Source of the DNA: Henckelia pumila
Taxonomy: Eukaryota > Streptophyta > Magnoliopsida > Lamiales > Gesneriaceae
Assembly (NCBI RefSeq): GCF_033568475.1
Contig: NC_133123.1
Coordinates: forward strand, 130,544,930 to 130,608,929
Length of the DNA: 64,000 nucleotides
Direction: 5' to 3'
The position numbers were made by a program, and so were the translations under genes. The notes under the pieces are model-generated. The model ran no database searches. It had not been told where the DNA came from and was given only the letters and a program-made list of their open reading frames with translations. Positions 1 through 12,082 of this stretch are shown in pieces (within the stretch, counting starts at the first letter, position 1; the number at the start of each line of letters is the position of its first letter).

Positions 1-1621
1 AGATTAGCTTATCATTATTACTATTAATTATAAAGTCCTGATCCATTAATAATTACTGTTAATAACGTTATTATATTATATATTTAATTAAAAAATTATA
101 GTATCATTATTATTTTGTTACAAGACAATAGAACCGACAGAAGGGTTTTAATTTTAGGTGAGTCACGGTAGATGGATGTATAAGATATTCGTCTTACGAT
201 TCAGTTCCACACGTTTAGTTTTTTAAACTAGAAATTAGGCACGTGCGTTGCACGTGAAAAACATATGTTGGAGTAATTAAAAAACGAAACAAAATTAACA
301 CAAAACTCCTATGAGACGATCTTACGAGCCAATTTTATGAGACGAAATTCTTGTTTGACACACCGTGAAAAATTATTATTTTTATGTCAAAAGTATTATT
401 TTTATTTGAAAATCCGAGCAAGGTTGATTCGTCTCAAAGATTTTCAGAACAAAGCATATTGACATCAGCCATCACTTCATTCGAGATCGTGTTATGAAGA
501 ATGAATTTTAGCTTGAATATATTTAACTGATCAAAAAGTGGCAAACATCTCCACTAAGCCACTACTCGAGCTAAGTTTTCATACTTATTGGTTTAGTTGA
601 TTTAAATTGATTACGAATTGACTCGGGAGAAATGAAAAATTGAACTGATAAGACAATTGTTAGCCTAATTTTGAAAATCCATCTAGTATAACTCACTCTT
701 AAACTCAAGCTGGTACAACTCGATTTTGAACACAAGCTGATACAATTCAATTTTGAAATCAAGCTGGTACATCTCAATTTTTCAAAACTTAGTCTAATCT
801 TATCCAATAGTTCTGAATTAGTTAACAATCACTTCGAAAATATTAATGTACTATGAAACTGTCAAAATTAGTTACTCTTTTTAAATTTTACTTATTTTTA
901 TTTACGCTTTATTTTTTACTAATTTTTTTAAACCGCCTTTAACTTTTAAAATTTTAAACATATTGTCACGTGGACCGACGAATTTACCTAAGCGACTGTA
1001 TACTAAATATTTTGTAACTCAATCTCTTCTTCTTGTTGTTTTTCACCGCATTTAGAATTTTTGTGCTTACAAATTTTCTATCTGATTTAAGTCTTTCATG
1101 TTCTTCATTTCACAAATTTATGTTGCAACCATGTCTCCAATCTCCCAAAACATTCTCCAAGTTGACTTTCACACTTTTTATGACCTACCTTTCTAGTGTG
1201 TGTATACACTCACACACACATTTGACCAAGTTATTTCAAGTACACATGAGGAGTCATATGGAATGATTTCCAATTCATATGGACTAATATTTGACTGATA
1301 TTTAGTTCACATAGACTGATTTTTGATTGGTTTTGACTGATTTTTAGTTTATATATATCTACTGATATGAACCGAGTACACCGAGTTTGACTTATTTTGA
1401 AGAAATTCCAACTCGTATCGACTGTTTTTCACTTCATGCCGACCGATGTCAACTCACTTATAATTGTTTATATATATATATATATATATATATGTTCCGA
1501 TCTCTATAAGCATCTAGACTGTGAAAATTTCTGAGTTGTGGCAACCAGATCTATAAGTAGGCATTGCCCAAATTTTTTCACGTCGTGAACGTCACAAATG
1601 ATATAAGTATAAAACTCTATT
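1..1621. other. AT-rich intergenic DNA with small repeats
   Basis: No gene is supported here. Visible items are two CACGTG boxes facing each other across a 5-bp gap (240-245 and 251-256), a decayed GAGACG-type dispersed repeat at about 303-440, three imperfect 29-bp tandem units at about 703-790 (core CAAGCTGGTACA), and a (TA)n microsatellite at about 1467-1492. Short open frames at 571-828 and 1033-1266 have low-complexity composition and no recognisable domain. Confidence 0.6.
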
Positions 1622-1737
1622 GATGGGATTCAATCTCCATCACTAAGGATTCAATATTCACCGAGGGGTTTGATCTGCCCTCACCTGAACTCACTGACTT
1701 CTCCCTAATTTTTGGGCAACTTCGAGAAGAAATAAAG
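1622..1737 (+). pseudogene. 5' part of gag-like remnant, interrupted by the tandem retrotransposon
   Basis: About 38 codons are open in the frame that ends exactly at the TAAAG target duplication (1733-1737). The same frame resumes at 19396, directly after the second TAAAG, and stays coding-like through a stretch ending near 19515. The two halves are therefore one older coding segment split by the insertion. The C-terminal half resembles the gag-like (aORF-like) proteins that are abundant as repeats in Lamiales genomes; that assignment is from memory. Upstream of 1622 the frame is closed by a TGA. Confidence 0.55.
1733..1737. repeat. Left target-site duplication TAAAG
   Basis: Five bases directly before the TG of LTR1. 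They match 19391-19395 directly after the CA of LTR3. Five-bp duplications are normal for Ty3 integrases. Confidence 0.9.
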
Positions 1738-4381
1738 TGTAACACTCGGTATTTTAAATACGTAAATTCGCATGCATAATTAGGGTATTTAATTATTTAA
1801 ATTTGTGATTTATGGGTTAAATAATTATGTGAATTATTTGTGCATGATTTAATTTATTTTTAAGCATTTAACCCATAATTAATGATTTTTATGATTTTTA
1901 GTATTTTAATGATTTTATCGCGTAGACGGGACCGTGGACGGACGAGATGACAACTTTCTAGCCAATTTATTCCATGAGCATTTTTAGAGCCCAAAAATAT
2001 TATTTTGAGTTTTATTGCCTCAAAATTTTTAGTATTTAATTTTATATAATTTTAGGAGTCCATTTTTATCCAAATTTAGTCATTTTAATGACTTTTAATT
2101 ATTTTTAAAATTTCCTAAACTTGTAATTTCGGGATTTTTATATTTTTAACTTAAGTTATCAGATTTTAAATTTTATTTGGAGTTTTAAAATTCTATATTT
2201 TATATTTAAAACTTTTAATTATCCTAAAACCTATTTTAATTAAATTAAAAACTCTAACCTAATCTACCCAAAACCCCACGTTTCTTTCCATCAGCCGCCT
2301 CACCCCATCTCCATCATCTTCCTCGTCGATCCAGCAGCCGAGGGAGGATCCCATAGCCGATTTTCTTCAAAGTTTCAAGGTTTTTCGTCGTCCCGTCGTC
2401 CCGGAATCGTCCCACGCTCGTTTTTCTCTTCAAACTTCGGTGCTAGGCATGTTTTTATTCTATTTTTTCATACAATATCAGTGAATATTATGTGTGCGTG
2501 GTGTATGCGTGATTTGTTCTTGAAAATTTTCAGAAATTTATTTGAGTTTGTTCTTGGTGCTCGATTTGATGTATTCTCCATTCATGCTCACGCTTCTTCA
2601 TTCCATGGCACGTCTAGCTGCTGGCCGAGGGTCTAGAGGGGGTGTTGGTGTGGCCTGGACTCGAATGGCTCGAGTGGTTCGAGCCAAACGAGCCCAGGAG
2701 AGACGTAAAGGCGGACTGCACCTCTATGTGCGCAGACTAGGGTTTCGGGTTTGAGGCTTCGAGTTGGGTCCTGTGGGGTGCATGGGCCGGGGTCAGGGGC
2801 CAGGTTCAATCCGCCCAGACGTGGGCTACGTCTGGGCGGCGGCGCTCCGGCCAGGGGCGGCTGGAGCAGGCTGGCAGCAGCCACGGAGTGGCTGCTGCTC
2901 ACGGCCGCAGCCGAGAAGGGATAGGGCGACGGGTCCTAGGGTTTTCAGTTGGGTCCGGGTCGGGTCAGTAGGGTAGTGGGTCGGGTTAAGTTGGTCCGGG
3001 TCCGGGTTGGTGGGCCGGGCTCGAGTCTTTTTATTTTTAAAGTATTTTATGAATTAATTGGTTTTTGGGCCAATTAATTAGAAATAAAATTATTTGGACT
3101 CCCAAATAATTTTATTTGGGCTTTTAAAATTTTAATTAAGTTAGTCCATTAATTTTATGGGCTTTTGAGCCCATGAAAGTTATTGGGCCAGTCTTTGGGC
3201 TTTTGGGCCCATTGGGCCAGTTTAAGTTGTTTTTGGGCCTAGAATGTTTTATGGGCTTTAAATTATTTTAATTGGGCTTAGAACAATTTTATTGGGCTTA
3301 AGTATGTGATTGGGCCAGATTTAAGTAATTGGGCTTGAGTGTTAGGGCCAGCAGTCCAGTACAATCCATGAGAAATTTGCATGTGTCCGGATTATATATT
3401 TAATTATTTTTATGCATTGAAGTTTTTTTAATATTTATATGTTAGTAAGAAATTAAATTAAATATATATGAAGGACACACAATTTTATTTAAGTACATGC
3501 ATTCATGAAATAATTTTATGCATAATTAAATGTTTAAGGTTGAGCAATAATAAAATATTTTATGTTGGAAGTTGAAGTAGTGTGACAATTTAAGGGGGAT
3601 TCGTCCCCATATGTGAACTATTGAAGGGCAGTTTACTGCCAATTTAAGAGGTGATTCGTCATCGTCACGTACGTTGGTTTCCACGCTGATCAGTATTTAA
3701 TGTATGATTTAAGGTTACACTACGGATACAACCATGCGATGTTAGAAATTTAACTGCTCAACAATGTTTATGTATTATGTTATTTAAGTTAATTTAAGTT
3801 ATGTTTATGCCGTGATATTTTTAAGCATGCTCATTCATGTATATGTTATGTATTAGTATCAAAGTGATTTAAATTATTTTAAACCCTTGTTATGTTAGCA
3901 TGTTGGGCCTCTAGGCTCACTACACTGGTATGGTGCAGGTGAGTTCGTAGAGGAGGATGTAGCTCCTACCGGCGGCGAGGACCTATGAGCGGACATGCAG
4001 TGACCCCGTGACCGTGATAGATGTCTGAGTCACACTGCATGTTTTAATTATGTCAGCATGTTACACTTTTTAATTATTTTTCAGTGGTTGTGGTTTTGAA
4101 TATTTTCAGTGCATGCAAATTTTACATCATTTTTCTTATGCAGTATTTTTAATTAAATGTTTGACTCAGATATTTATTTTATTTAAAGAATGCAATTTTT
4201 TATTTAAGTTATTTATTTTAGTCATTTATTTAAGTTATTTATTTATTTTATTTTAAATCTTTTATTCTGTGCATGTATGTATGGGCATATATGTGCATAT
4301 TTTTTTAGTAAGTTTATATAAAAAAAAAAAAAAATTCCGCATATTTATTTATTTAATAATTATAGAGTTAGAGTCGTTTCA
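1738..4381 (+). repeat. LTR1 of the tandem chromovirus (2644 bp)
   Basis: It begins TGTAACAC and ends TTTCA. It contains a GC-rich island at about 2590-3020 inside AT-rich DNA, followed at about 3010-3335 by a dense array of TGGGCC/TGGGCT hexamers. A CCTACCGGCGGCGAGG segment near 3966 and an AT-rich 3' end follow. Small open frames inside the island (for example 2542-2754 and 2633-2902) recur in all three LTRs but overlap on both strands and show no domain, so they are not called as genes. Confidence 0.9.
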
Positions 4382-4383
4382 GT

Positions 4384-4400
4384 TGGTATCAAAGCACGGT
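4384..4400 (+). other. Primer-binding site, copy 1
   Basis: TGGTATCAAAGC starts two bases after the LTR1 end and differs by one base from the usual plant initiator-tRNA-Met primer site TGGTATCAGAGC. Confidence 0.75.
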
Positions 4401-4567
4401 CCTTGGAGGGGTCATTACTGCTATGCGAGCTCAGAAATCCACGCTACCGGTCTGTAAGTTTTAAGTGTTTATAGCATGATTTAATTCTTTGGATTTAAGT
4501 TAGTATTACTTTTAAACAACTTAGTTATGCATGGCGATTTACGTAAAGAAATATGTGGTGGTGCAGA

Positions 4568-5625
4568 ATGCCTCCCAGATCGATGAACAGACGTGGGGGA
4601 TCTCCACCTACACCTCCACCTCTTCCTCCGCAGAACCCTCTAGCAGCATTAGAGCAGGCCAATGCGAATATAATGGCAGGGATTACTGCTCTGTTAGAGC
4701 AGCAGGCTACTCGCCCTAGGTTGTCCCATGAGGAGGACGTTGCTGAGAGGTTCCAGAAGAAGGGACCCAAGGAGTTTGTTGGCACCACCGATCCTTTGGT
4801 GGCTGAGGGATGGATTCGATCTCTGGAGTCCATCTTTGATTATATGGGGATCACAGACACCGACAGGGTGAACTGTGCGACGTACATGCTGAGGGGTGAC
4901 GCAGCGCTTTGGTGGGAGGGTGCTGTCAGGGGAGTTCACCTTCCTACACTGACATGGACAGAGTTTAGGCGTATCTTCTACGCCAAGTACTTCACTGAGG
5001 ATGTGCGCAGTCGCATGATCCGTGAGTTTATGAGTCTCCGTCAGGGGACAAGACAGTGGTCGAGTATGTGAGATAGTTCGAGAGGGGCTGTCACTTTGTG
5101 CCTCTGATTTCAGATAGTCCACCAGAGAAGTTGAGGCAGTTTGTGGAGGGTTTGAAGGCGGATATCAAGCATGATGTTCGCATGGCAGACGTCCTTACTT
5201 ATGAGTCTGCAGTCAGTAGAGTTTTGCGTTCCGAGGAGGGTCGGAGAGAGATCCAGAGGGAGCAGCAGGGGAAGAGACAGTTTCAGGCTGGGTATCAGCG
5301 ACCATCTTCGCAGCCTCCTGCGAAGAAGCAGTTTACAGGGCCGGCTAAGGGCCCGAATCCACAGCAGAGGCCACAGCAGCAGAGGCCGCAGCAGCAGAGG
5401 GGCGGGGCCCCTAATGCCATAGGTTATCCTACTTGCCCGAAGTGTCAAAAGATGCATTCGGGACCTTGTCTTTTGGGAGCAGGAGTTTGCTACCACTGTA
5501 GGGATCCAGGGCATCAGATAGCTAACTGCCCGAGGAAAAAAAACACCGCTGGTAGAGTGTTTGTGATGCAGGCCGAGGAGGTAGATCCAGACACCTCCTT
5601 GATCAATGGTATATCTTACCCCTAG
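4568..5625 (+). pseudogene. gag: gag, copy 1 (frameshift plus stop)
   Basis: Capsid/nucleocapsid protein of the first internal region. I start it at the ATG of MPPRS (4568), because the upstream in-frame ATG at 4553 precedes unlikely coding sequence. The retrotransposon gag core (WxFxxIFYAKYF region) spans about 4800-5180, a glutamine-rich stretch follows at about 5340-5400, and a CCHC knuckle (CYHC...GHQIANC) lies near 5485-5535. Compared with copy 2, one G is missing from the run near 5044-5047, and a CAG codon has become TAG at 5074-5076, so gag is truncated. The gag frame ends at a TAG (5623-5625) that is also present in copy 2. Confidence 0.88.
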
Positions 5626-5812
5626 CATTTTAATAATTCTCCTTTGATTAAAATTTCGTCTTTATTTTGGAATTGTTGTTAATTTGGATTATTTAATTGC
5701 ATGTCAGAATAGGAAGCATGTCTTACTTGTGATTAGAATTAAGAATTAGTAGTGACTCGTTGGGGAAAAATTTAGTAGTGGTATGAAACTGTTGGGAATT
5801 TTCTGCGTGCAG
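5609..5812 (+). other. Candidate intron between gag and protease, copy 1
   Basis: GTATAT begins at 5609 and TGCAG ends at 5812. The intervening 204 bp are T-rich like plant introns and contain the gag stop. Removing them joins the gag frame directly to the protease frame (codon split after the first base of Gly). Copy 2 has the same arrangement. No transcript evidence is available, so splicing is inference; readthrough or frameshift expression is the alternative. Confidence 0.5.
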
Positions 5813-8800
5813 GGAGAATTCTAGTTGGAGGCAACTCCACGTTTGCGTTGCTAGATTCAGGGGCTACGCATTCGTTTATCTCCCTGGAGTTTATCAGGCG
5901 GGTAGGCATCACACCTGAGAGTATTGACAGTGGGTATGATGTTACTATGCCGTCAGGGCAGATTATTTCTACCTCGAAGGTTATTCGAGGACTGGAGTTG
6001 GAGCTGCAGGGACACTCCATTCGAGCAGATGTGGTGGTTTTGCCATTGAGTGGATTCGATTTGATTTTGGGTATGGACTGGTTGACAGTCAATGGAGCTT
6101 CGATTGATTTTCGTCGGAGATCAGTGTCAGTGAGACCTACAGTAGGCGACCCGTTCACTTTTCATGCATCTCAGAGCAGTGATATTCCTCAGGTGATATC
6201 TCATATTCAGGCGAGGAAGCTGTTGAGACGGGGTTGCCAGGGGTTCCTAGCCAGTATTGTCACGGCCTCAGAACCATCTAGCAGATCTTTGTCAGAGATA
6301 GAGGTGGTTCGTGACTTTCCGGATGTCTTTCCAGAGGATGTTGCAGGGATTCCACCAGTGAGAGATGTGGAGTTCAGCATCGAGTTAGTGCCAGACACCG
6401 TGCCTATCTCTAAGGCACTGTACAGACTTGCTCCTACCGAGATGAAAGAGTTGAAGGAGCAGATTCAGGAGTTGTTAGAGAAAGGATTTGTTCGTCCTAG
6501 CTTTTCTCCGTGGGGAGCTCCGGTGTTATTTGTGAAGAAGAAAGATGGCAGTATGAGACTGTGCATCGATTACCGAGAGCTCAACAGGGTCACATTGAAG
6601 AACAAGTATCCACTGCCGAGGATAGAGGATTTATTTGACCAGTTGCAGGGATCTTCGGTGTTCTCCAAGATTGACCTGCGATCTGGTTATCATCAGTTGC
6701 ATGTTAGAGATGCAGATGTGTCCAAGACTGCTTTCAGGACACGATATGGGCATTACGAGTTCTTAGTGATGCCATTTGGGATGACCAATGCTCCAGCGGT
6801 TTTCATGGATCTCATGAACCGAGTCTTTCAGCCGTATCTAGATCAGTTCATCATAGTCTTCATTGATGATATCTTGATCTATTCTAGGAGCATCGAGGAG
6901 CACAGACAGCATCTTCAGACAGCCTTGCAGACTTTGAGGGAACATCGTTTGTATGCCAAGTTCAGCAAGTGCGAGTTTTGGCTTGAGCAGGTGGCATTTC
7001 TTGGCCACATTATTTCGAGAGATGGGATTGCAGTTGATCAGTCGAAGGTTGAGGCAGTGCAGAATTGGGGTATTCCGAAGAATGCTTCGGAGATTCGCAG
7101 TTTCTTGGGTTTGGCAGGATATTATAGGAAGTTCATCAATGGTTTTTCCTCTATTGCAGTACCCTTGACTTCCTTAACCAAGAAGAATGCGAATTTTATC
7201 TGGAGTTCAGACTGTCAGAGGAGCTTCGATCAGCTGAAGGAAGCACTCACTACTGCACCAGTGTTAGCGGTGACAGTACCACATGAGGAGTTAGTGGTGT
7301 ACATCGATGCGTCTAAGCTGGGTTTAGGCGCAGTACTTATGCAGTGTGGCAAGGTTATTGCGTATGCGTCGAGGCAGCTGAAGGTTCATGAGCAGAATTA
7401 CCCGACGCATGACTTGGAGTTAGCAGCAGTGGTTTTCGCTTTGAAAATCTGGAGGCACTATCTGTATGGAGAGAAGTGAAAGATTTTCACAGACCACAAG
7501 AGTCTCAAGTACTTCTTCACACAGAAGGAGTTGAACATGAGACAGCGCCGATGGTTGGAGTTGGTGAAAGATTATGACTGTGACATTAACTACCATCCGG
7601 GTAAAGCTAATGTAGTAGCAGATGCTTTGAGTCGGAAGTCGTCAGTGGTCTCATGTTTGACCGTACAGTTACCACTACAGAGCGAGATTCAGAGATTTGA
7701 CTTGGAGTGTTATCCGAGTGGTCATGTACCGAGCTTGTTTGTGTTGACGGTGCAGCCAGTTCTGCGAGATCGGATTAGGGATGGACAGTCTACTGATGAG
7801 GAGTTGCAGCGATGGAGACAGAGAGATGAGGCTAGGGGTAACCTCTTGTATACAGTGGTGGATGGTATCGTTCAGTACCGTGGTAGGATGTGGGTACCGA
7901 ACGTCGATCAGTTGAGAGCTGAGATTTTAGCAGAGGCTCACACATCTCCATACTCCATTCACCCCGGAAGTACGAAGATGTACAAAGATTTGCAGCTATT
8001 GTATTGGTGGCCCGGGATGAAGAGTGACATCGGGAGAGTGGTGTCAGAGTGCTTGACTTGTCAGCAAGTCAAGGCAGAGCATCAGCGTCCAGCAGGACTT
8101 CTTAGACCTCTTCCTATTCCGGAATGGAAATGGGAGAATATTACGATGGACTTTGTGGTTGGCTTATCGAGGAGTGCCAGAGGTTGCACAGCGATTTGGG
8201 TGATTGTGGATAGACTCACCAAGTCAGCTCATTTCTTGCCGGTGAGGACTACTTATTCTTTGACACAGTATGCAGAGCTTTACATCAGAGAGATTGTTAG
8301 ACTGCATGGCATACCAGTGTCTATTATGTCAGACAGAGATCCGAGATTCACATCTGTGTTTTGGAAGAGTCTGCACACAACTTTGGGGACTAGGCTTTTG
8401 TTCAGCACAGCATTCCATCCCCAGACAGATGGTCAGTCGGAGAGGGTGATCCAGGTTCTCGAGGATCTTCTGAGAGCTTGTGTCATTGATTTTCGGGGCT
8501 CTTGGGAGACTAGACTGTCATTAGTGGAGTTTACCTATAACAACAGTTTTCAGTCGTCTATAGGTATGGCTCCTTATGCAGCATTGTACGGGAGGAGATG
8601 CAGATCTGCTGTGCATTGGGATGAGGTTGGTGAGCGGATTTTACTGGGTCCTGAGATTGTGCAGCAGACAGCTGACATTGTGACTCAGATTCGAGATCGG
8701 ATGAGGACTTCTCAGAGTCGTCAGAAGAGTTATGCAGATGCCAGACGACGAGATTTGGAGTTCGCTGTAGGTGATCACGTATTCCTGAAGGTGTCACCTA

Positions 8801-9186
8801 TGAAGGGAGTAGTGCGTTTTGGCCGGAGAGGCAAGCTTAATCCGAGGTATATAGGGCCATTCGAGATCTTGGAGAGAGTTGGCACGTTGGCCTACCGTTT
8901 AGCTTTACCACCAGGGCTAGCGGCAGTGCACAACGTTTTCCATGTATCCATGCTTCGGAGATATGTCTCTAACCCGTCGCATGTGTTGGATTTCGAGCCC
9001 TTGCAGTTGCCACCAGATCTAGTGTATGAGGAGAGGCCAGTGCGGATCTTGGCTAGGGAGGAGCGGAGGCTTAGGACACGGGTCATACCGATGGTCAGAG
9101 TCCAGTGGCTGAATCACTCAGAGAAGGAAGCTACTTGGGAGACCGAGGCAGACATGAGGACTCGCTACCCGGAGTTGTTCGGGTAA
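5813..9186 (+). pseudogene. pol: pol, copy 1 (one internal TGA)
   Basis: Polyprotein with domains in order. Aspartic protease comes first ([10 protein letters not shown] near 5848-5885). Reverse transcriptase follows, with catalytic FIDDILIYS near 6861-6887. Then RNase H (VVYIDAS near 7295), a zinc-binding integrase N-terminus ([10 protein letters not shown] ... CLTCQQ, about 7940-8070), an integrase core with TMDFV and SDRDPRF, and a chromodomain-like end ([14 protein letters not shown], about 9100-9140). The reading frame is open from the candidate splice acceptor except for TGA at 7477-7479, where copy 2 has TGC (Cys). Stop at 9184-9186, about 47 bp before LTR2. The single lesion makes full-length product unlikely. 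Confidence 0.9.
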
Positions 9187-9217
9187 GTACTTTAAATTTC
9201 GAGGACGAAATTCAATT

Positions 9218-9232
9218 TAAGGTGGGAAGAAT
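9218..9232 (+). other. Polypurine tract, copy 1
   Basis: AATTTAAGGTGGGAAGAAT lies directly before the TG of LTR2, where plus-strand DNA synthesis would be primed. Copy 2 has GGTGGGGAGAAT at the same place. Confidence 0.7.
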
Positions 9233-11896
9233 TGTAACACCCGGTATTTTAAATACGTAAATCCGCATGCATAATTAGGGTATTTAATTATTTAAATTTG
9301 TGATTTATGGGTTAAATAATTATGTGAATTATTTGTGCATGATTTAATTTATTTTTAAGCATTTAACCCATAATTAATGATTTTTATGATTTTTAGTATT
9401 TTAATTATTTTATCGCGTAGACGGGACCGTGGACGGACGAGATGACAACTTTCTAGCCAATTTATTCCATTAGCATTTTTAGAGCCCAAAAATATTATTT
9501 TGAGTTTTATTGCCTCAAAATTTTTAGTATTTAATTTTATATAATTTTAGGAGTCCATTTTTATCCAAATTTAGTCATTTTAATGACTTTTAATTATTTT
9601 TAAAATTCCCTAAACTTGTAATTTCGGGATTTTTATATTTTTAACTTAAGTTATCAGATTTTAACTTTTATTTGGAGTTTTAAAATTCTATATTTTATAT
9701 TTAAAACTTTTAATTATCCTAAAACCTATTTTAAATAAAATTAAAAACTCTAACCTAATCTACCCAAAACCCCATGTTTCTTTCCATCAGCCGCCTTACC
9801 CCATCTCCATCATCTTCCTCGTCGATCCAGCAGCCGAGGGAGGACCCCATAGCCGATTTTCTTCAAAGTTTCAAGGTTTTTCGTCGTCCCGTCGTCCCGG
9901 AATCGTCCCACGCTCGTTTTTCTCTTCAAACTTCGGTGCTAGGCATGTTTTTATTCTACTTTTTCGTAAAATATCAGTGAATATTATGTGTGCGTGGTGT
10001 ATGCGTGATTTGTTCTTGAAAATTTTCAGAAATTTATTTGAGTTTGTTCTTGGTGCTCGATTTGATGTATTCTCCATTCATGCTCACGCTTCTTCATTCC
10101 ATGGCACGTCTAGCTGCTGGCCGAGGGTCTAGAGGGGGTGTTGGTGTGGCCTGGACTCGAATGGCTCGAGTGGTTCGAGCCAAACGAGCCCAGGAGAGAC
10201 GTAAAGGCGGACTGCACCTCTATGTGCGCAGACTAGGGTTTCGGGTTTGAGGCTTCGAGTTGGGTCCTGTGGGGTGCATGGGCCGGGGTCAGGGGCCAGG
10301 TTCAATCCGCCCAGACGTGGGCTACGTCTGGGCGGCGGCGCTCTGGCCAGGGGCGGCTGGAGCAGGCTGGCAGCAGCCACGGAGTGGCTGCTGCTCACGG
10401 CCGCAGCCGAGAAGGGATAGGGCGACGGGTCCTAGGGTTTTCAGTTGGGTCCGGGTCGGGTCTGTGGTCCGGGTCGGGTCAGTAGGGTAGTGGGTCGGGT
10501 TAAGTTGGTCCGGGTCCGGGTTGGTGGGCCGGGCTCGAGTCTTTTTATTTTTAAAATATTTTATGAATTAATTGGTTTTTGGGCCAATTAATTAGAAATA
10601 AAATTATTTGGACTCCCAAATAATTTTATTTGGGCTTTTAAAATTTTAATTAAGTTAGTCCATTAATTTTATGGGCTTTTGAGCCCATGAAAGTTATTGG
10701 GCCAGTCTTTGGGCTTTTGGGCCCATTGGGCCAGTTTAAGTTGTTTTTGGGCCTAGAATGTTTTATGGGCTTTAAATTATTTTAATTGGGCTTAGAACAA
10801 TTTTATTGGGCTTAAGTATGTGATTGGGCCAGATTTAAGTAATTGGGCTTGAGTGTTAGGGCCAGCAGTCCAGTACAATCCATGAAAAATTTGCATGTGT
10901 CCGGATTATATATTTAATTATTTTTATGCATTGAAGTTTTTTTAATATTTATATGTTAGTAAGAAATTAAATTAAATATATATGAAGGACACACAATTTT
11001 ATTTAAGTACATGCATTCATGAAATAATTTTATGCATAATTAAATGTTTAAGGTTGAGCAATAATAAAATATTTTATGTTGGAAGTTGAAGTAGTGTGAC
11101 AATTTAAGGGGGATTCGTCCCCATATGTGAACTATTGAAGGGCAGTTTACTGCCAATTTGAGAGGTGATTCGTCACCGTCACGTACGTTGGTTTCCACGC
11201 TGATCAGTATTTAATGTATGATTTAAGGTTACACTACGGATACAACCATGCGATGTTAGAAATTTAACTGCTCAACAATGTTTATGTATTATGTTATTTA
11301 AGTTAATTTAAGTTATGTTTATGCCGTGATATTTTTAAGCATGCTCATTCATGTATATGTTATGTATTAGTATCAAAGTGATTTAAATTATTTTAAACCC
11401 TTGTTATGTTAGCATGTTGGGCCTCTAGGCTCACTACACTGGTATGGTGCAGGTGAGTTCGTAGAGGAGGATGTAGCTCCTACCGGCGGCGAGGACCTAT
11501 GAGCGGACATGCAGTGACCCCGTGACCATGATAGATGTCTGAGTCACACTGCATGTTTTAATTATGTCAGCATGTTACACTTTTTAATTATTTTTCAGTG
11601 GTTGTGGTTTTGAATATTTTCAGTGCATGCAAATTTTACATCATTTTTCTTATGCAGTATTTTTAATTAAATGTTTGACTCAGATATTTATTTTATTTAA
11701 AGAATGCAATTTTTTATTTAAGTTATTTATTTTAGTCATTTATTTAAGTTATTTATTTATTTTATTTTAAATCTTTTATTCTGTGCATGTATGTATGGGC
11801 ATATATGTGCATATTTTTTTAGTAAGTATATATATATATAAAAAAAAATTTCCGCATATTTATTTATTTAATAATTATAGAGTTAGGGTCGTTTCA
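9233..11896 (+). repeat. LTR2, shared middle LTR (2664 bp)
   Basis: It serves as 3' LTR of copy 1 and 5' LTR of copy 2. It is nearly identical to LTR1 and LTR3, except that it carries an extra 18 bp at about 10461-10478, a tandem duplication in the GGTCCGGGTCGGGT stretch, and a longer TA run at about 11826-11840. No target duplication borders it, as expected for an LTR produced by recombination. Confidence 0.9.
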
Positions 11897-11898
11897 GT

Positions 11899-11915
11899 TG
11901 GTATCAAAGCACGGT
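11899..11915 (+). other. Primer-binding site, copy 2
   Basis: Same TGGTATCAAAGC as copy 1, two bases after the end of LTR2. Confidence 0.75.
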
Positions 11916-12082
11916 CCTTGGAGGGGTCATTACTGCTATGCGAGCTCAGAAATCCACGCTACCGGTCTGTAAGTTTTAAGTGTTTATAGCATGATTTAAT
12001 TCTTTGGATTTAAGTTAGTATTACTTTTAAACAACTTAGTTATGCATGGCGATTTACGTAAAGAAATATGTGGTGGTGCAGA

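Noticed and set aside
1467..1492. (TA)n tract as a regulatory element (also 25989-26014 and 50298-50322)
   Set aside because: Ordinary microsatellites with no sign of function.
2542..2976. Open frames of 70-89 codons on both strands in the GC-rich LTR island, repeated at 10038-10490 and 17552-17986
   Set aside because: They overlap each other on opposite strands, show no domain or initiation context, and recur only because the LTRs are repeated. GC-rich DNA gives such frames by chance.
5110..5628. 172-codon minus-strand frame opposite gag (also 12626-13144)
   Set aside because: Antisense shadow of the gag coding sequence; composition follows the complementary codons and there is no domain.
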